This document shows positions 34,735-44,731 of a stretch of 64,000 bases of DNA, in pieces. The stretch is from NCBI RefSeq assembly GCF_963169125.1, contig NC_084799.1, forward strand, positions 64,278,643-64,342,642, written 5' to 3'. The position numbers and the translations under genes were made by a program. The number at the start of each line of letters is the position of its first letter. The stretch's first letter is position 1. The notes beneath the pieces were generated by a model. That model worked only from the letters and a program-made list of their open reading frames with translations, was not told where the DNA came from and searched no databases. The DNA is from Humulus lupulus. Its lineage: Eukaryota; Streptophyta; Magnoliopsida; Rosales; Cannabaceae.

Positions 34735-36190
34735 GATCGGTACGCCTCGTACTATCCATGATGATAGGACTACTTTGCCCGAAGGAAATTATGTCACAAA
34801 CCTAGTTCTAAATCTTTCAAAAGGTTTGTATAATTTCTCTATCATTTCTAACAAGATCTATGAGTGTGTTGCTCCCGAATCAAATAATACTGAACATATA
34901 TTATCAAGGATAGGAATCTAACATGTGACCACTTTGTTACTAGCTTCAGCTTCTCCCTGGGTCAAGGAAAAGACTCTGGCAAGAACCATCTTGTTTTCCC
35001 TTTTCTCTTCTTGCTTGAGCTGTGGACATTCCCTCTTCTGCTGACCTTCCTGGCCACAATTGTAACACCCCTCGGTGTTTCCATGACACTCACCAGGATG
35101 TTTCTTTTGGCATTTGGAGCACTGCGGGTATTCTACATAACCCGACCTATTATTTCCATTGTTTGTACGTGCTCTTTTGTCACCATCTGTTTGCTTATTG
35201 TCAGGATGCCTTCTCTTTTGGCCATTATTGTAGATGATTGTTGTTGTGGTTCTGACCGTTCTGAGGTTGACTCTGTTGTTTAGGTTTAGGCTTGTTGGCC
35301 TCCTCTTTACTGACATTTTCCTGAAGCCTTTCCACTTCTATAGCTGTTTCTAGAGCATCGGCGTAAGAAGTGGTTCCAGGATTTGCCAGCTTGACTCCTA
35401 GCTCAATCTTTGGTATGAGTCCTCTAACGAACTTGGTGACCCTAAAAAATTCTATTGGAAGCAACTCTGGTGCAAACTTGGCTAGTCGGTCGAACTGTCG
35501 TGCATACTCCACTACTGTTAAGTTGTCCTGCTTCAGATTGGTGAATTCTTCTACCCTCGTAGCGATGATTGCTGAGTTGTAGTACTTCTTGTGAAAGAGC
35601 TCCATAAATATAGTCCATGTCATGGTGGCGACGTCATGAGTCTGCTATACCAAATCCCACCAGATTCTAGAATCATTCTTTAGAAGAGAAGAAACGCATG
35701 ATATGTAGTCCGCGTTGCCGAGATTCATGAGTGCTAGGATTGGCTCTACATTCCTGAGCCATTCTTCTGCCTCGAAGGGGTCGGTTTTCCCTTCATAGTT
35801 TGGAGCGTGTTGCTTACGAAACCGCTCGTAGAATGGCTCCATGTACTGAGCTGGGTAGGGCGCATAGTTCGCCATTGGACATCCCCTATAAGGAGCTACT
35901 TGTTCGGGTGCTTGAGCCATTTGCTGAGGATGCGGTTGCGGCTGAGGCTGAGGATGAGTCTGTCGCTATGGTTGAGCCTGTTGTTGTTGTTGCTGCAGCA
36001 ATTCTTCCACTTGTTGTCATAGCCGGACAATTTCAGCGGTGTTTTTAACCGGATTCGGCAGTGCACTTCTGTTAGCAGCAGTATTGGTAGCACGCGTTCC
36101 CCTTCTACGAATTGAAGGGGCTTCACTAGTCTCATGAGAGGCGCTGTAGGCATTGGCGTTTGTGCGTGCAGACCATCTAAGCGACATCTT
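34735..36190 (-). pseudogene. gypsy2 gag and protease start
   Basis: Minus-strand chromovirus-type Gag, closely related to gypsy3 gag (40101-41330). It starts near 36188 with M-S-L-R-W-S-A-R-T-N, has a Gln-rich tract, then P-Y-P-A-Q-Y-M-E-P-F-Y-E-R-F-R-K near 35865-35815, N-Y-E-G-K-T-D-P-F-E-A-E-E-W-L, the F-H-K-K-Y-Y-N-S segment near 35590, and a zinc knuckle C-Y-N-C-G-Q-E-G-Q-Q-K-R-E-C near 35065-35025 in which the His is replaced by Gln. The last readable part (34917-34735) is the beginning of the protease region. The rest of pol has been deleted into the 3' LTR. Stops and shifts separate the parts. Confidence 0.85.
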
Positions 36191-36642
36191 CAGCGGAGTT
36201 CTAACAGTTGAGAAAAACATATTAGAACTTACCCTAATAGGCTCTATGGAAAAACTTAATCTAAGCAAACATAACTCGGACCTACTAGTTATGATTTCTT
36301 ATGAAGAATTATGTAAGCCTTCTTTATAATTAGGGTGTGTTTCTATACTTAGAAAAATAAGCCATCTTTATTATTTCTAAGTCTGTTTCTAATCATCCTA
36401 TATGACTTAATTCTCTGGCTCGAAACTCGTCGTTGTTCCAAAGTTAACCATATTGAGGGAGGGTTGGGATTAGTAAAATCGTTCGCACTACTATGGCCCC
36501 CTAAACTCTCAATATAGAACCCGATCCATTGATTTGTATCCACCCTCACCGAACCCAGTCATTATTTATTATTTTTTATGATTGTAAAAAAAATTGAACT
36601 CATACATGTCATTTAAAAATAACACTAATATTCATTTGGACA

Positions 36643-36940
36643 GTTACACTGTGTATTTTAAATAGTGTTAAACTCGCTAAACGAGTGATTTGCCCATAAT
36701 TGTGTAACTAAATGTGATTAACGGTATAAAGTTAAAAAATTTGGTCAAAGATACAACGTTTACTGTATACGTAGGGATCCCAAAATACATTTAAAAGGTT
36801 AATTATAATAAAAGATTTACAACCAGCCGACCTAAGCAGCAAAATAGGGTTTAACCCTAGTTCTTCTTTAAACCCTTGGCCGTGGTGGTCGAGTAGCCGC
36901 ATATGTACACATCGTCAACTAAGCTCTCCAACTCAAGGAT
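36643..36940 (-). repeat. gypsy2 5' LTR, left piece
   Basis: Colinear with 32868 onward. The first 20 or so bases of the LTR and the expected primer-binding site are missing; 36590-36642 is a deletion scar. Cut at 36940 by gypsy3. Confidence 0.8.
36936..36940. repeat. TSD AGGAT, left copy (gypsy3)
   Basis: AGGAT here and at 46783-46787 flank the gypsy3 LTRs; joining the flanks restores the sequence seen in related LTRs at 33126 and 54318. Confidence 0.92.
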
Positions 36941-38934
36941 TGTAGCATCTTGGAATTTTACTTAGCTAGATAGTAGTAATAGTATCTTGTAGTATTTTAG
37001 TTTTCGAGGATATTGGTTTAAGTAGGGATTTAGTTTGAAACTCATAAAAATAGTTATATATTTTATAAGTTTAACCTATAGTTTAGAAATATTAATTATA
37101 ACATAAGATTTGATTAGTATAGCTGGTCCTAGAAATATTATTTCTTATAACCTAAGGTTTAGATAGAATTATTAAAAGCATCACACTTGTCACAATAATG
37201 TTTATTGAGGATTTAAGCATTTTAAATGAATAAATTAATAAAAGATAGATCTAGAAGCTCCATAACCTTCTAGCAGCTGTTAGGATTACGTTTTACACAG
37301 TCAAAGTTGTTTTAACAAACTTCAATTGTGCTCAAAATGTGCAAAAACATGTTTAAAATATCATCGTATGTCGTTATATCGCAGTTATAGGGGTCGATAT
37401 GTCGCCTACGGAAGATGCGAAAAACACGTCGATTTCACACGAACGAAACCATGGAAGCTCGGGGCATATGTAGGGGCGATATATCGCCTAGGGTATGCAA
37501 TATATCGGCTCCTGGAGCCATTTTTGAAATTTTGTGGATTTAAATTAGAAACAACCCTTAACCATTTGGACTTGCTCTTGAATGTTTTTGACCGAGTTCT
37601 GGGCATCTGTTGAACCCATAATTCAAATTTATTCAATGTACATTAATTTATTTATTCATTTTGAAAGGGGTTAGTTTCACTCCTTGAACTCTATAAATAG
37701 GACCTAGTACTCAGCAATTTCATTCATCATTCAAGCATTCTTCAGAGGCTCCAAGATGCTAAGTTATTCTAAGAGAGAAAACACTAGCATTTTGGGTTAA
37801 AAAGCTTTTTCCAATCTAAGCTTTTATAAACACTTGGGAAGTAAGATAGAGTGACATTTCGGTATTGAGGTATAGATCGAAGTTCTAGATTGTCAAAGGT
37901 ATTCTTATCTTCAGAGTTAGTTCATCATCGTTCTTTTATTTTCTTTCATTTTCTTTTAGATCCTACCTTGATTTTATGGCTTCTTGGTTAGGTATTTAAG
38001 TTCTTGAAACTTAAGGTTCTTCGGTAAGTTTCTATCTTGATGATTTAGATCTATTTTTCATCTCCATTTCTTTAGAAACTCATGATTCTTATTGTGATTT
38101 TAGGAGTTTTCCAATCCCGTTCTTGACTCCAATATCCTGGTTTTTGGTAAGGAAAATAGGTAAGATTATATGTGTTATCATATGTTTATATACTATGATA
38201 TGTTATGTGTTATGTATATATGTGTGAATATGTTTTTAGTCGCTTGGAGCTTATAGTTGCTTAGATAGCAAACCCCAAAATTTTTATCATTATCGTGGTT
38301 TAGAGTTATGAATTTCCCTACCTCGATTAGTAGACTGAGGACCTAGATGGGTTATCATATACTACAATGTGATCTAACCTACCTTGATTAGTAGACTGAG
38401 GAGCAAGATGGTTTTATCACATGCTACGGTAATGAGTTAATGACCATTAATATTGTAGTCTTATATGATATACGTTTTTACATCATATGTTTTATAGTAT
38501 ATGTTTTATGATATAGTCTTATGACTTATGATATATGTTTTTAGTAGATTTTTCGTGCTGGGCATTAGGCTCATTCATTTTATTTTAGATGGTGAAGGAA
38601 AATAAACTTGGAAGGCGGAACAGATTCGTGGTAGCTTGGCCTGTGTATTGGGGATGAATTGATTGAATGGGCTGTCGGAAGATCAAGGATGACGTTGTTT
38701 CAAGTCTTTTAATTTATGTTCTTATGTATTTCTGCACTTTGTTTTTAAACAATTAAAGTTTTTGATTATGTTTTTTTTTAACAATGAGCTCCTATACCAT
38801 ATTTTGTATTCTGTTCCGTATTTTGGATTTTTAATAAAGTTCTATTACTTTAAGCATATATGTATTCCAAAATAGTAGAAATGTCTTAGTAGTTTTTAAT
38901 GGTCCGAGGTCTTAGAATTAGTCAGGTCATTACA
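36941..38934 (+). repeat. gypsy3 5' LTR
   Basis: 1,994 bp, TGTAGC...ATTACA. Palindromic CGATATATCG at 37477-37486 with degenerate copies nearby, TATA box 37692-37699, two copies of a tandem unit (about 38318-38445). Confidence 0.92.
37692..37699 (+). promoter_or_regulatory. gypsy3 5' LTR TATA box
   Basis: TATAAATA in GAACTC/TATAAATA/GGACC; it would drive the genomic transcript starting in this LTR. Confidence 0.7.
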
Positions 38935-38936
38935 GT

Positions 38937-38950
38937 TGGTATCAGAGCCC
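38937..38950 (+). other. gypsy3 primer-binding site (initiator tRNA-Met)
   Basis: TGGTATCAGAGCCC two bases after the LTR end at 38934. Confidence 0.93.
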
Positions 38951-39085
38951 ACAGTTCATATGCATGAAGTTATCCTTGATACACACGCACAAGCTCCAAA
39001 TTTAACTGCCAATGTAAGTGTTAATGTTATGATTATTATGTTTATGTTTATAACTAATGTTTTAGTGATTATGTTTTCAGTCAAA

Positions 39086-39552
39086 ATGAATTGAGCTTTG
39101 ACCTCTCAAGATATTTGAGCTATTAAGGCATTGAAAAGGATTAGAGAGCCAAGGAATACAATAGGAGTGCTAGAAAGAATCACTCAAAGATTGATCATAT
39201 TTCACAAAGAGATATTTCACCTTCAAATCAATAGGCAAATTATGATGAGAGCCATGGAACAATATGTCTTAGTACTTAGGCTTTTTAATGGTTATCCTAT
39301 TGTAGTTTCAACATTAGAAGAATTATGGGAGACTATAGATGATGAAGATGATTTACCGGTAGCCATGAGATATTATTTCCTTATGCTAAGGTTCACCTCT
39401 AAGTTTGAATTTCAATCACTAATGAACAGAAGCATAATATCTTAATGAAAATTCCCCGAGGTAGTTTCGAGGCTCATAGTAATGATGATTATGAAGAAAT
39501 AGATGATGATATGTTAGATGAAGGGTCAGATGTAGAGGATCTTTATTTTTAG
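39086..39552 (+). pseudogene. gypsy3 extra ORF between primer site and gag
   Basis: Function unknown. From the ATG at 39086 a frame runs to 39445, with two TGA stops in its first 16 codons. A frameshift then leads into 39445-39552, which ends at a TAG with a strongly acidic tail (D-D-Y-E-E-I-D-D-D-M-L-D-E). The body (39131-39440) is mostly helical in appearance, with basic and hydrophobic residues (L-E-R-I-T-Q-R-L-I-I-F) and a Leu/Glu/Asp-rich C-terminal half. Total about 155 codons. It is separate from gag, which starts about 550 bp downstream. Chromoviruses usually have no such ORF, but decayed captured sequence or a non-coding leader that is open by chance cannot be excluded. Confidence 0.45.
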
Positions 39553-40100
39553 AGTTACCCTAGTTATTTTTTAAAATTAGTTTATTCATTTCCTTATTTA
39601 TTTATTTTTGAATTTATGATTGTACTTAGTGAAACTCTTTTTCCAAATGAATAAAGTTGTTATTTTTGAATGACATGTATGAGTTTGATTTCTTGTACAA
39701 TCATAATAAAGTTGGAGTAAAAAAATAATGACTGAGTTCGGTGAGGGTGGCTACAAATCAATGGACCAGGTTTTGTATTGAGAGTTCAGGGGGTCATAGT
39801 AGTGGGAACGATTTTACTGATCCCAATCCTCCCTCAATATGGTTAACTTTGGAACAACGATGAGTTTCGAGCCTGAGAATTAAGTCAAATAGAATGGTTA
39901 GAAACATACTTAGAAAATAATAAAGATGGCTTATTTTCTAAGTATAGAAACACATTTTACTTATAAAGAAGGCTTACATAATTTTCATAAGAAATCATAA
40001 CTGATAGGTCCGAGTTATGTTTGCTTAGACTAAGTTTTGCCTTAGAACTTATTAGGGTAAGTTCTAACATGTTTTTCATGACTGTTAGAACTTTGCTGAA

Positions 40101-41330
40101 GATGTCGCTACGGAGATCTGCACGCACGAACGACAATGCCTCCAGTGCCGCCAATGAGACTAATGAAGGCCCTAGGGAACGCGTGCTACTACCAGTGCTG
40201 CTGCTAATAGAAATACACCGCCTCTTGTGGACAACACCGCTGAGATTTTCAAGCTACGTCAACAAGTAGAAGAATTGCTGCAACAACAACAACAATAGAC
40301 TCAGCTGCACCCTCAGACTCAGCGAGCGACTCAAGCACCCCAGCAAGTAGGTCCATATGGGGGATGGTCAATGGCAAACTATGCGCCTTATCCAGCTCAA
40401 TACATAGAGCCAATCTACGAGTATTTTCGTAAGCAGCACGCTCCAAACTTTGAAGGGACATCCAACCCCTTTGAGGCTGAAGAATGGCTAAGGAATGTAG
40501 AGCCTATACTTGCACATATGAACCTCAGAAACGCAGATCGCATATCATACGTTTCTTCTTTTCTGAAAAAGGATGCTAGATACTGGTGGGATATAGTACA
40601 AAAAACTTATGACGTTGCCACCATGACTTTGGCTAGATTTTTGGTGTTGTTCCACAAGAAGTATTACAACTCGGCTGTCATCACTATGAGGGTAGAAGAA
40701 CTTGCCTGTCTAAAGCAGAGCAATCTAACAATAGTCGAGTACGCTCGACAATTCGATTGACTAGCCAAGTTTGAGCCAGAGTTGGTCCCAACTGATTTCT
40801 TGAGGGTTACCAAGTTCACTAGGGGACTCAGACCCAAGATTGAGGTCAGAGTCAAGCTTGCAAACCGTGGAACCACTTCTTACACTGAAGCTCTAGAATT
40901 AGCTATAGAGGGAGAAAGGCTCCAAGAAAATGTTAGTAAGAAGGAGGCCAGCAATTCTGAACCAAGCAGCAGAATCAGATTCAGAATGGTCGAAACCACA
41001 ACAACAACCACCAGCACAACAATAATGACCAGAAAAGGAAGCATCCTAATAGTAAGCAGGCTGACAATGACAAAAGAGCACGGAAAAATAATGGAAGTAA
41101 TAGGTCGGGTTATGTAGAATACCCGCAGATCTCCAAGTGCCAGAAAAAACTTCCTAGGGAGTGTCGTGCAAACACCAAAGGTTGTTTCAATTGTGGCCAG
41201 GAAGGACATTGAAAGAAGGAATGTCCATAGGTCAAAGAAGAAGAAAAGAGGGACAACAAGATGGTTCCAACCATAGTCTTTGCTTTGACACAAGGAGAAG
41301 CCGAAGCTAGTAACAAAGTGGTCACAGGTC
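40101..41330 (+). pseudogene. gypsy3 gag
   Basis: Forms the particle shell. Starts at the ATG at 40101 (M-S-L-R-R-S-A-R-T-N), matching the start of gypsy2 gag. A frameshift follows within 150 bp, then the gag core at 40371-40760: P-Y-P-A-Q-Y-I-E-P, N-P-F-E-A-E-E-W-L-R-N-V-E-P-I, Y-W-W-D, F-H-K-K-Y-Y-N-S. A TGA at 40758-40760 interrupts it; the core continues at 40782-41117. Near 41180-41230 lies a CCHC zinc knuckle (C-F-N-C-G-Q-E-G-H...E-C) with a stop just after the His. The overall layout is standard for plant chromoviruses. Confidence 0.85.
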
Positions 41331-42640
41331 AGATTCCTATCCTCGATAGTATATGTTCAGTATTGTTTGATTCGGAAGCAACAGACTTGTAAATCTAGTT
41401 AGGAATGATAGAAAAATTAGACAAATCTTGTGAAAGATTTAGAACTAGGTTTGTGAAAGAATTGCCTTCGGGTGAAGTAGTTCTATCATCACAAATAGTA
41501 CAAGGAGTATCGATCAAATTCGAGGGCATAGAACTAGAAGGAGACCTGATAGAGCTAGAAATCAAAGACTTTGACGTAATACTGGGAATGGATTGGCTAG
41601 CAAGGCATGGCGCAACCATCGACTATAGATGAAATCAAGTGACGTTCGAAACTCCTGACGGTCAGAAACTATGTTTTATGGGAAAGGTTTCAGGACTACG
41701 GACATCGCTTATCTCATCTCTTAAAGCTCAAAGGATGATAGAGAAAGGATGTCACACATTCTTAGCAAGCGTCATGGATGTGGCACAAGAAACACCACTA
41801 AAGGTTGGAGACGTCTGTATTATAAAGGAATTTCCAGAGATATTTCCTGATGACTTACCAGGGTTACCGCTTACTCGAGAAATTGACTTCACAATCAAAC
41901 TAGTTCTGGGAACCAAGCCCATCTCCAAGGCACCATACCGAATGGCACCTACTGAACTTAAGGAGTTGAAAATGCAGTTGCAAGAACTCTTAGACTTGAG
42001 TTTCATCAGACCAAGCCATTCGCCATGGGGAGCACCGGTTTTATTTGTGAAGAAGAAGGATGGAAGCATGCGAATGTTTATAGATTATTGCGAGCTGAAC
42101 AAGGTGACAATTAAGAATAACTATCCGATACCCCGGATCGATGACTTATTTGATCAACTTTGAGGAGCGACTTTATTTTCAAAGATTGATCAACGGTCTG
42201 GTTATCACCAGCTCAAGGTACAGGAAGAGAATATACCAAAGACAACTTTTAGAACTCGATATGGACATTACGAGTTTATAGTTATGTCTTTTGGTCTTAC
42301 CAACGCTCTAACAACATTTATGGACTTATGGAATTGGGTCTTCAAGGATTACTTGGACAAATTCATCGTAGTGTTCATTGATGATATTTTGGTGTACTCC
42401 AGGGACGAAGTCGAGCACGAGGAACATTTAAGATTGACTATGATGCGACTGAAGGAGCATCAACTTTACGCCAAGTTCAAGAAGTGCAAATTTTGGCTTT
42501 CACAAGTAGCGTTCCTTGGCCATATAGTATCCAAAGACGAAGTCGCAGTAGACCTAGTTAAGATAGAGGTTGTGAAGGATTAGCCAAGACCTAAGAATGC
42601 GTCAGAGGTTAGAAGTTTTCTCGAGCTAGGAGGCTATTAT
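41330..42640 (+). pseudogene. gypsy3 protease and reverse transcriptase
   Basis: The protease active site near 41360-41385 reads F-D-S-E-A-T; the Gly of the consensus D-S-G-A-T is Glu (GAA at 41375-41377). Its C-terminal half (41405-41632) has the D-F-D-V-I-L-G-M-D-W-L motif. [12 protein letters not shown] near 41920-41945, [14 protein letters not shown] near 42025-42065, Y-P-I-P-R-I-D-D near 42120-42145, F-S-K-I-D near 42175, M-S-F-G-L-T-N-A near 42284-42307, and the catalytic F-I-D-D at 42374-42385. Stops at about 42162 and 42581. RT active-site Asp residues are kept. Confidence 0.9.
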
Positions 42641-43290
42641 TTGAGATTCATAGAAGGCTTTTCTAAGATAGCCACTCCGCTTACCAACCTGTCCCGAAAA
42701 CAACAAATGTTCAATTGGACATATAGCTGTCAAGAGAGCTTCCAGTTGCTCAAGAATAAGTTATGCCCAGCACTAGTACTATGTGTACCGACACCCAACA
42801 ACAAGTTTGTAGTATATTGCGATGCGTCGACACAAGGTTTCGATTGTGTGCTGATGCAGAATGATAAAATGATAGCCTACGCCTAAAGGAAGTTGAAGGA
42901 ATACGAGCAACGCTATTCAACACACGACAGGGAGTTGGCAGCGGTGGTCTTCGCAGTGAAACTCTGGCGCCACTACCTTTATGGAGAATGGTGTGAGAAA
43001 TATACGGACCATAAGAGCTTAAAGTATTTCTTCACTCAGATGGAGCTCAACACGAGGCAGCGCATGTGGTTAGAATTAGTAAAGGATTAGGGCTATGAAA
43101 TCCTATACCACCCAGTGAACGTAGTTATAGATGCCCTAAGTCGGAAGAGTTATGGAAATCTGGCAACATTATCTGGAATAGAAAAGCCGCTTCAGCAAGA
43201 GCTGATTAGTGCCGGAATAGAACTAGTCATTGGTCAACTGGCTAACTTGTCCATCCAGTTAATCTGTTAGAAGATATACGGATCTGGCAA
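42641..43290 (+). pseudogene. gypsy3 RNase H
   Basis: Gypsy-type RNase H following RT: F-V-V-Y-C-D-A-S near 42807-42830 (first Asp), then the A-Y-A stop (TAA at 42884-42886), T-H-D-R-E-L-A-A-V-V-F-A near 42920-42955 (Glu) and T-D-H-K-S-L near 43003-43020 (second Asp). A TAG near 43088 breaks the end. The pattern is that of chromoviruses, with no second RNase H of Tat type. Confidence 0.85.
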
Positions 43291-44719
43291 GGGCATGATG
43301 ACACGTTAGTATCACACATGGCTGCAGTCAAAGAAGGCAAGACCATAGATTTCTCTATATCAGGACAAGGGTTCTTGAGATATAAAGGACGGGTGTGCAT
43401 GCCAAATGATTATGGAATTAAGATGAAGATTTTAGAAGAGGCACACACTACCCCATACTCAGCTCACCCGGGGTTGACCAAGATGACTCACGACCTTAAG
43501 GCATTATATTGGTGGCCGAGAATGAAGAAAGACGTAGCCGAGTATGTGTCCAAATGCCTTATATGCCAGCAAGTAAAAGCAGAACATTAGCGACCTGCAG
43601 GCTTATTGCAACCGCTTAGTATTCTGAAATGGAAGTGGGACGATATAGTCATGGACTTCATGACAGGATTACCATGAACAAATAAGCAACACGACTCAGC
43701 TTGGGTTGTGATAGATAGACTCACTAAGTCAGCTCACTTCCAACCTATCAAGGCTACGTACACTATTGAGCAGTACGCATACATTTATGTTCGAGAAATA
43801 GTATGACTGCATGGAATCCCTAAGACCATAGTATCAGATAGAGGATCGGTGTTTACATCAAGATTTTGGGGAAGCTTGCAGCAAGCCATGGGTACCAAGC
43901 AAAGTCTTAGTATTTCATTTCATCCTTAGACCGACGGTCAGTCCGAGCGTACCATATAGATTTTAGAAGATATGTTGTGCGCTTATGTACTAGACTTCGG
44001 AGGATCGTGGAGTAAGTATTTGCCACTTATAGAATTCTCCTACAATAATATCTACCAGACAACGATTGGTATGGCACCCTATGAGTTACTTTGTGGAAGG
44101 AAGTGTCGATCGTCGTTACATTGGGACGAGGTAGGAGAAAAGTAACTTCTTGGACCCGAAGCTGTTAGAGAGGCTCAGGATGCAGTGGCGCTGATTAGAA
44201 AGAGTATGCTCATTGGTCAGAGTCGACAAAAGAGTTATGCAGATGCCAAGCGGTGAGATGTGGAATTCAAAGTCGGAGATCAAGTCTTCTTTAAAGATAT
44301 CTCCTATGAAAGGAGTGAAGCGGTTTGGGAAGAAATGCAAACTTAGTCCCCGTTTTATAGGTCCTTTTGAGATATTGGACAAGGTGGGAACATTTGCATA
44401 TAGATTAGCCCTACCGCCAGCTCTAGCAGATAGCCACAATGTGTTTCACATCTTGATGCTGCATAGATATGTGTCAGACCCATCTCACGTCCTCACATAC
44501 GATACATTAGCACTCCAGAAAGACTTGAGTTACGAGAAACGACCGGTTAGCCTCCTAGAGAAGGGGGTGAAGGAATTACGGTCTAAGAGTATTCCGATCG
44601 TCAAGGTCCTATGGAGTAATAGTTCTGAACGGGAGGCAACATGGGAGTTGGAGGAAGACATCCTAGCACGGTATCCGGAATTGTTTGGTAAGAAAATTTT
44701 TGGGACGAAATTCTTTTAA
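43291..44719 (+). pseudogene. gypsy3 integrase with chromodomain-like end
   Basis: Zinc finger: A-H-T-T-P-Y-S-A-H-P-G near 43440-43470 and C-L-I-C near 43555-43566 (HHCC complete). Core: M-D-F near 43652, V-S-D-R-G-S near 43835-43850 and Q-S-E-R near 43935-43950 give an intact D, D, E set, with stops between (43677, 43804, 43930, 43960). Next come G-P-F-E-I-L near 44363 and H-N-V-F-H-I-L-M-L near 44433-44460, then a chromodomain-like tail (V-L-W-S-N-S-S-E-R-E-A-T-W-E) near 44608-44650, and a TAA at 44717-44719. In chromoviruses this tail is thought to guide insertion to heterochromatin, which suits the surroundings. Confidence 0.9.
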
Positions 44720-44731
44720 GTAGGGGAGAAT
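44718..44731 (+). other. gypsy3 polypurine tract
   Basis: AAGTAGGGGAGAAT immediately before the 3' LTR, overlapping the pol stop; it primes plus-strand DNA synthesis. Confidence 0.85.
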
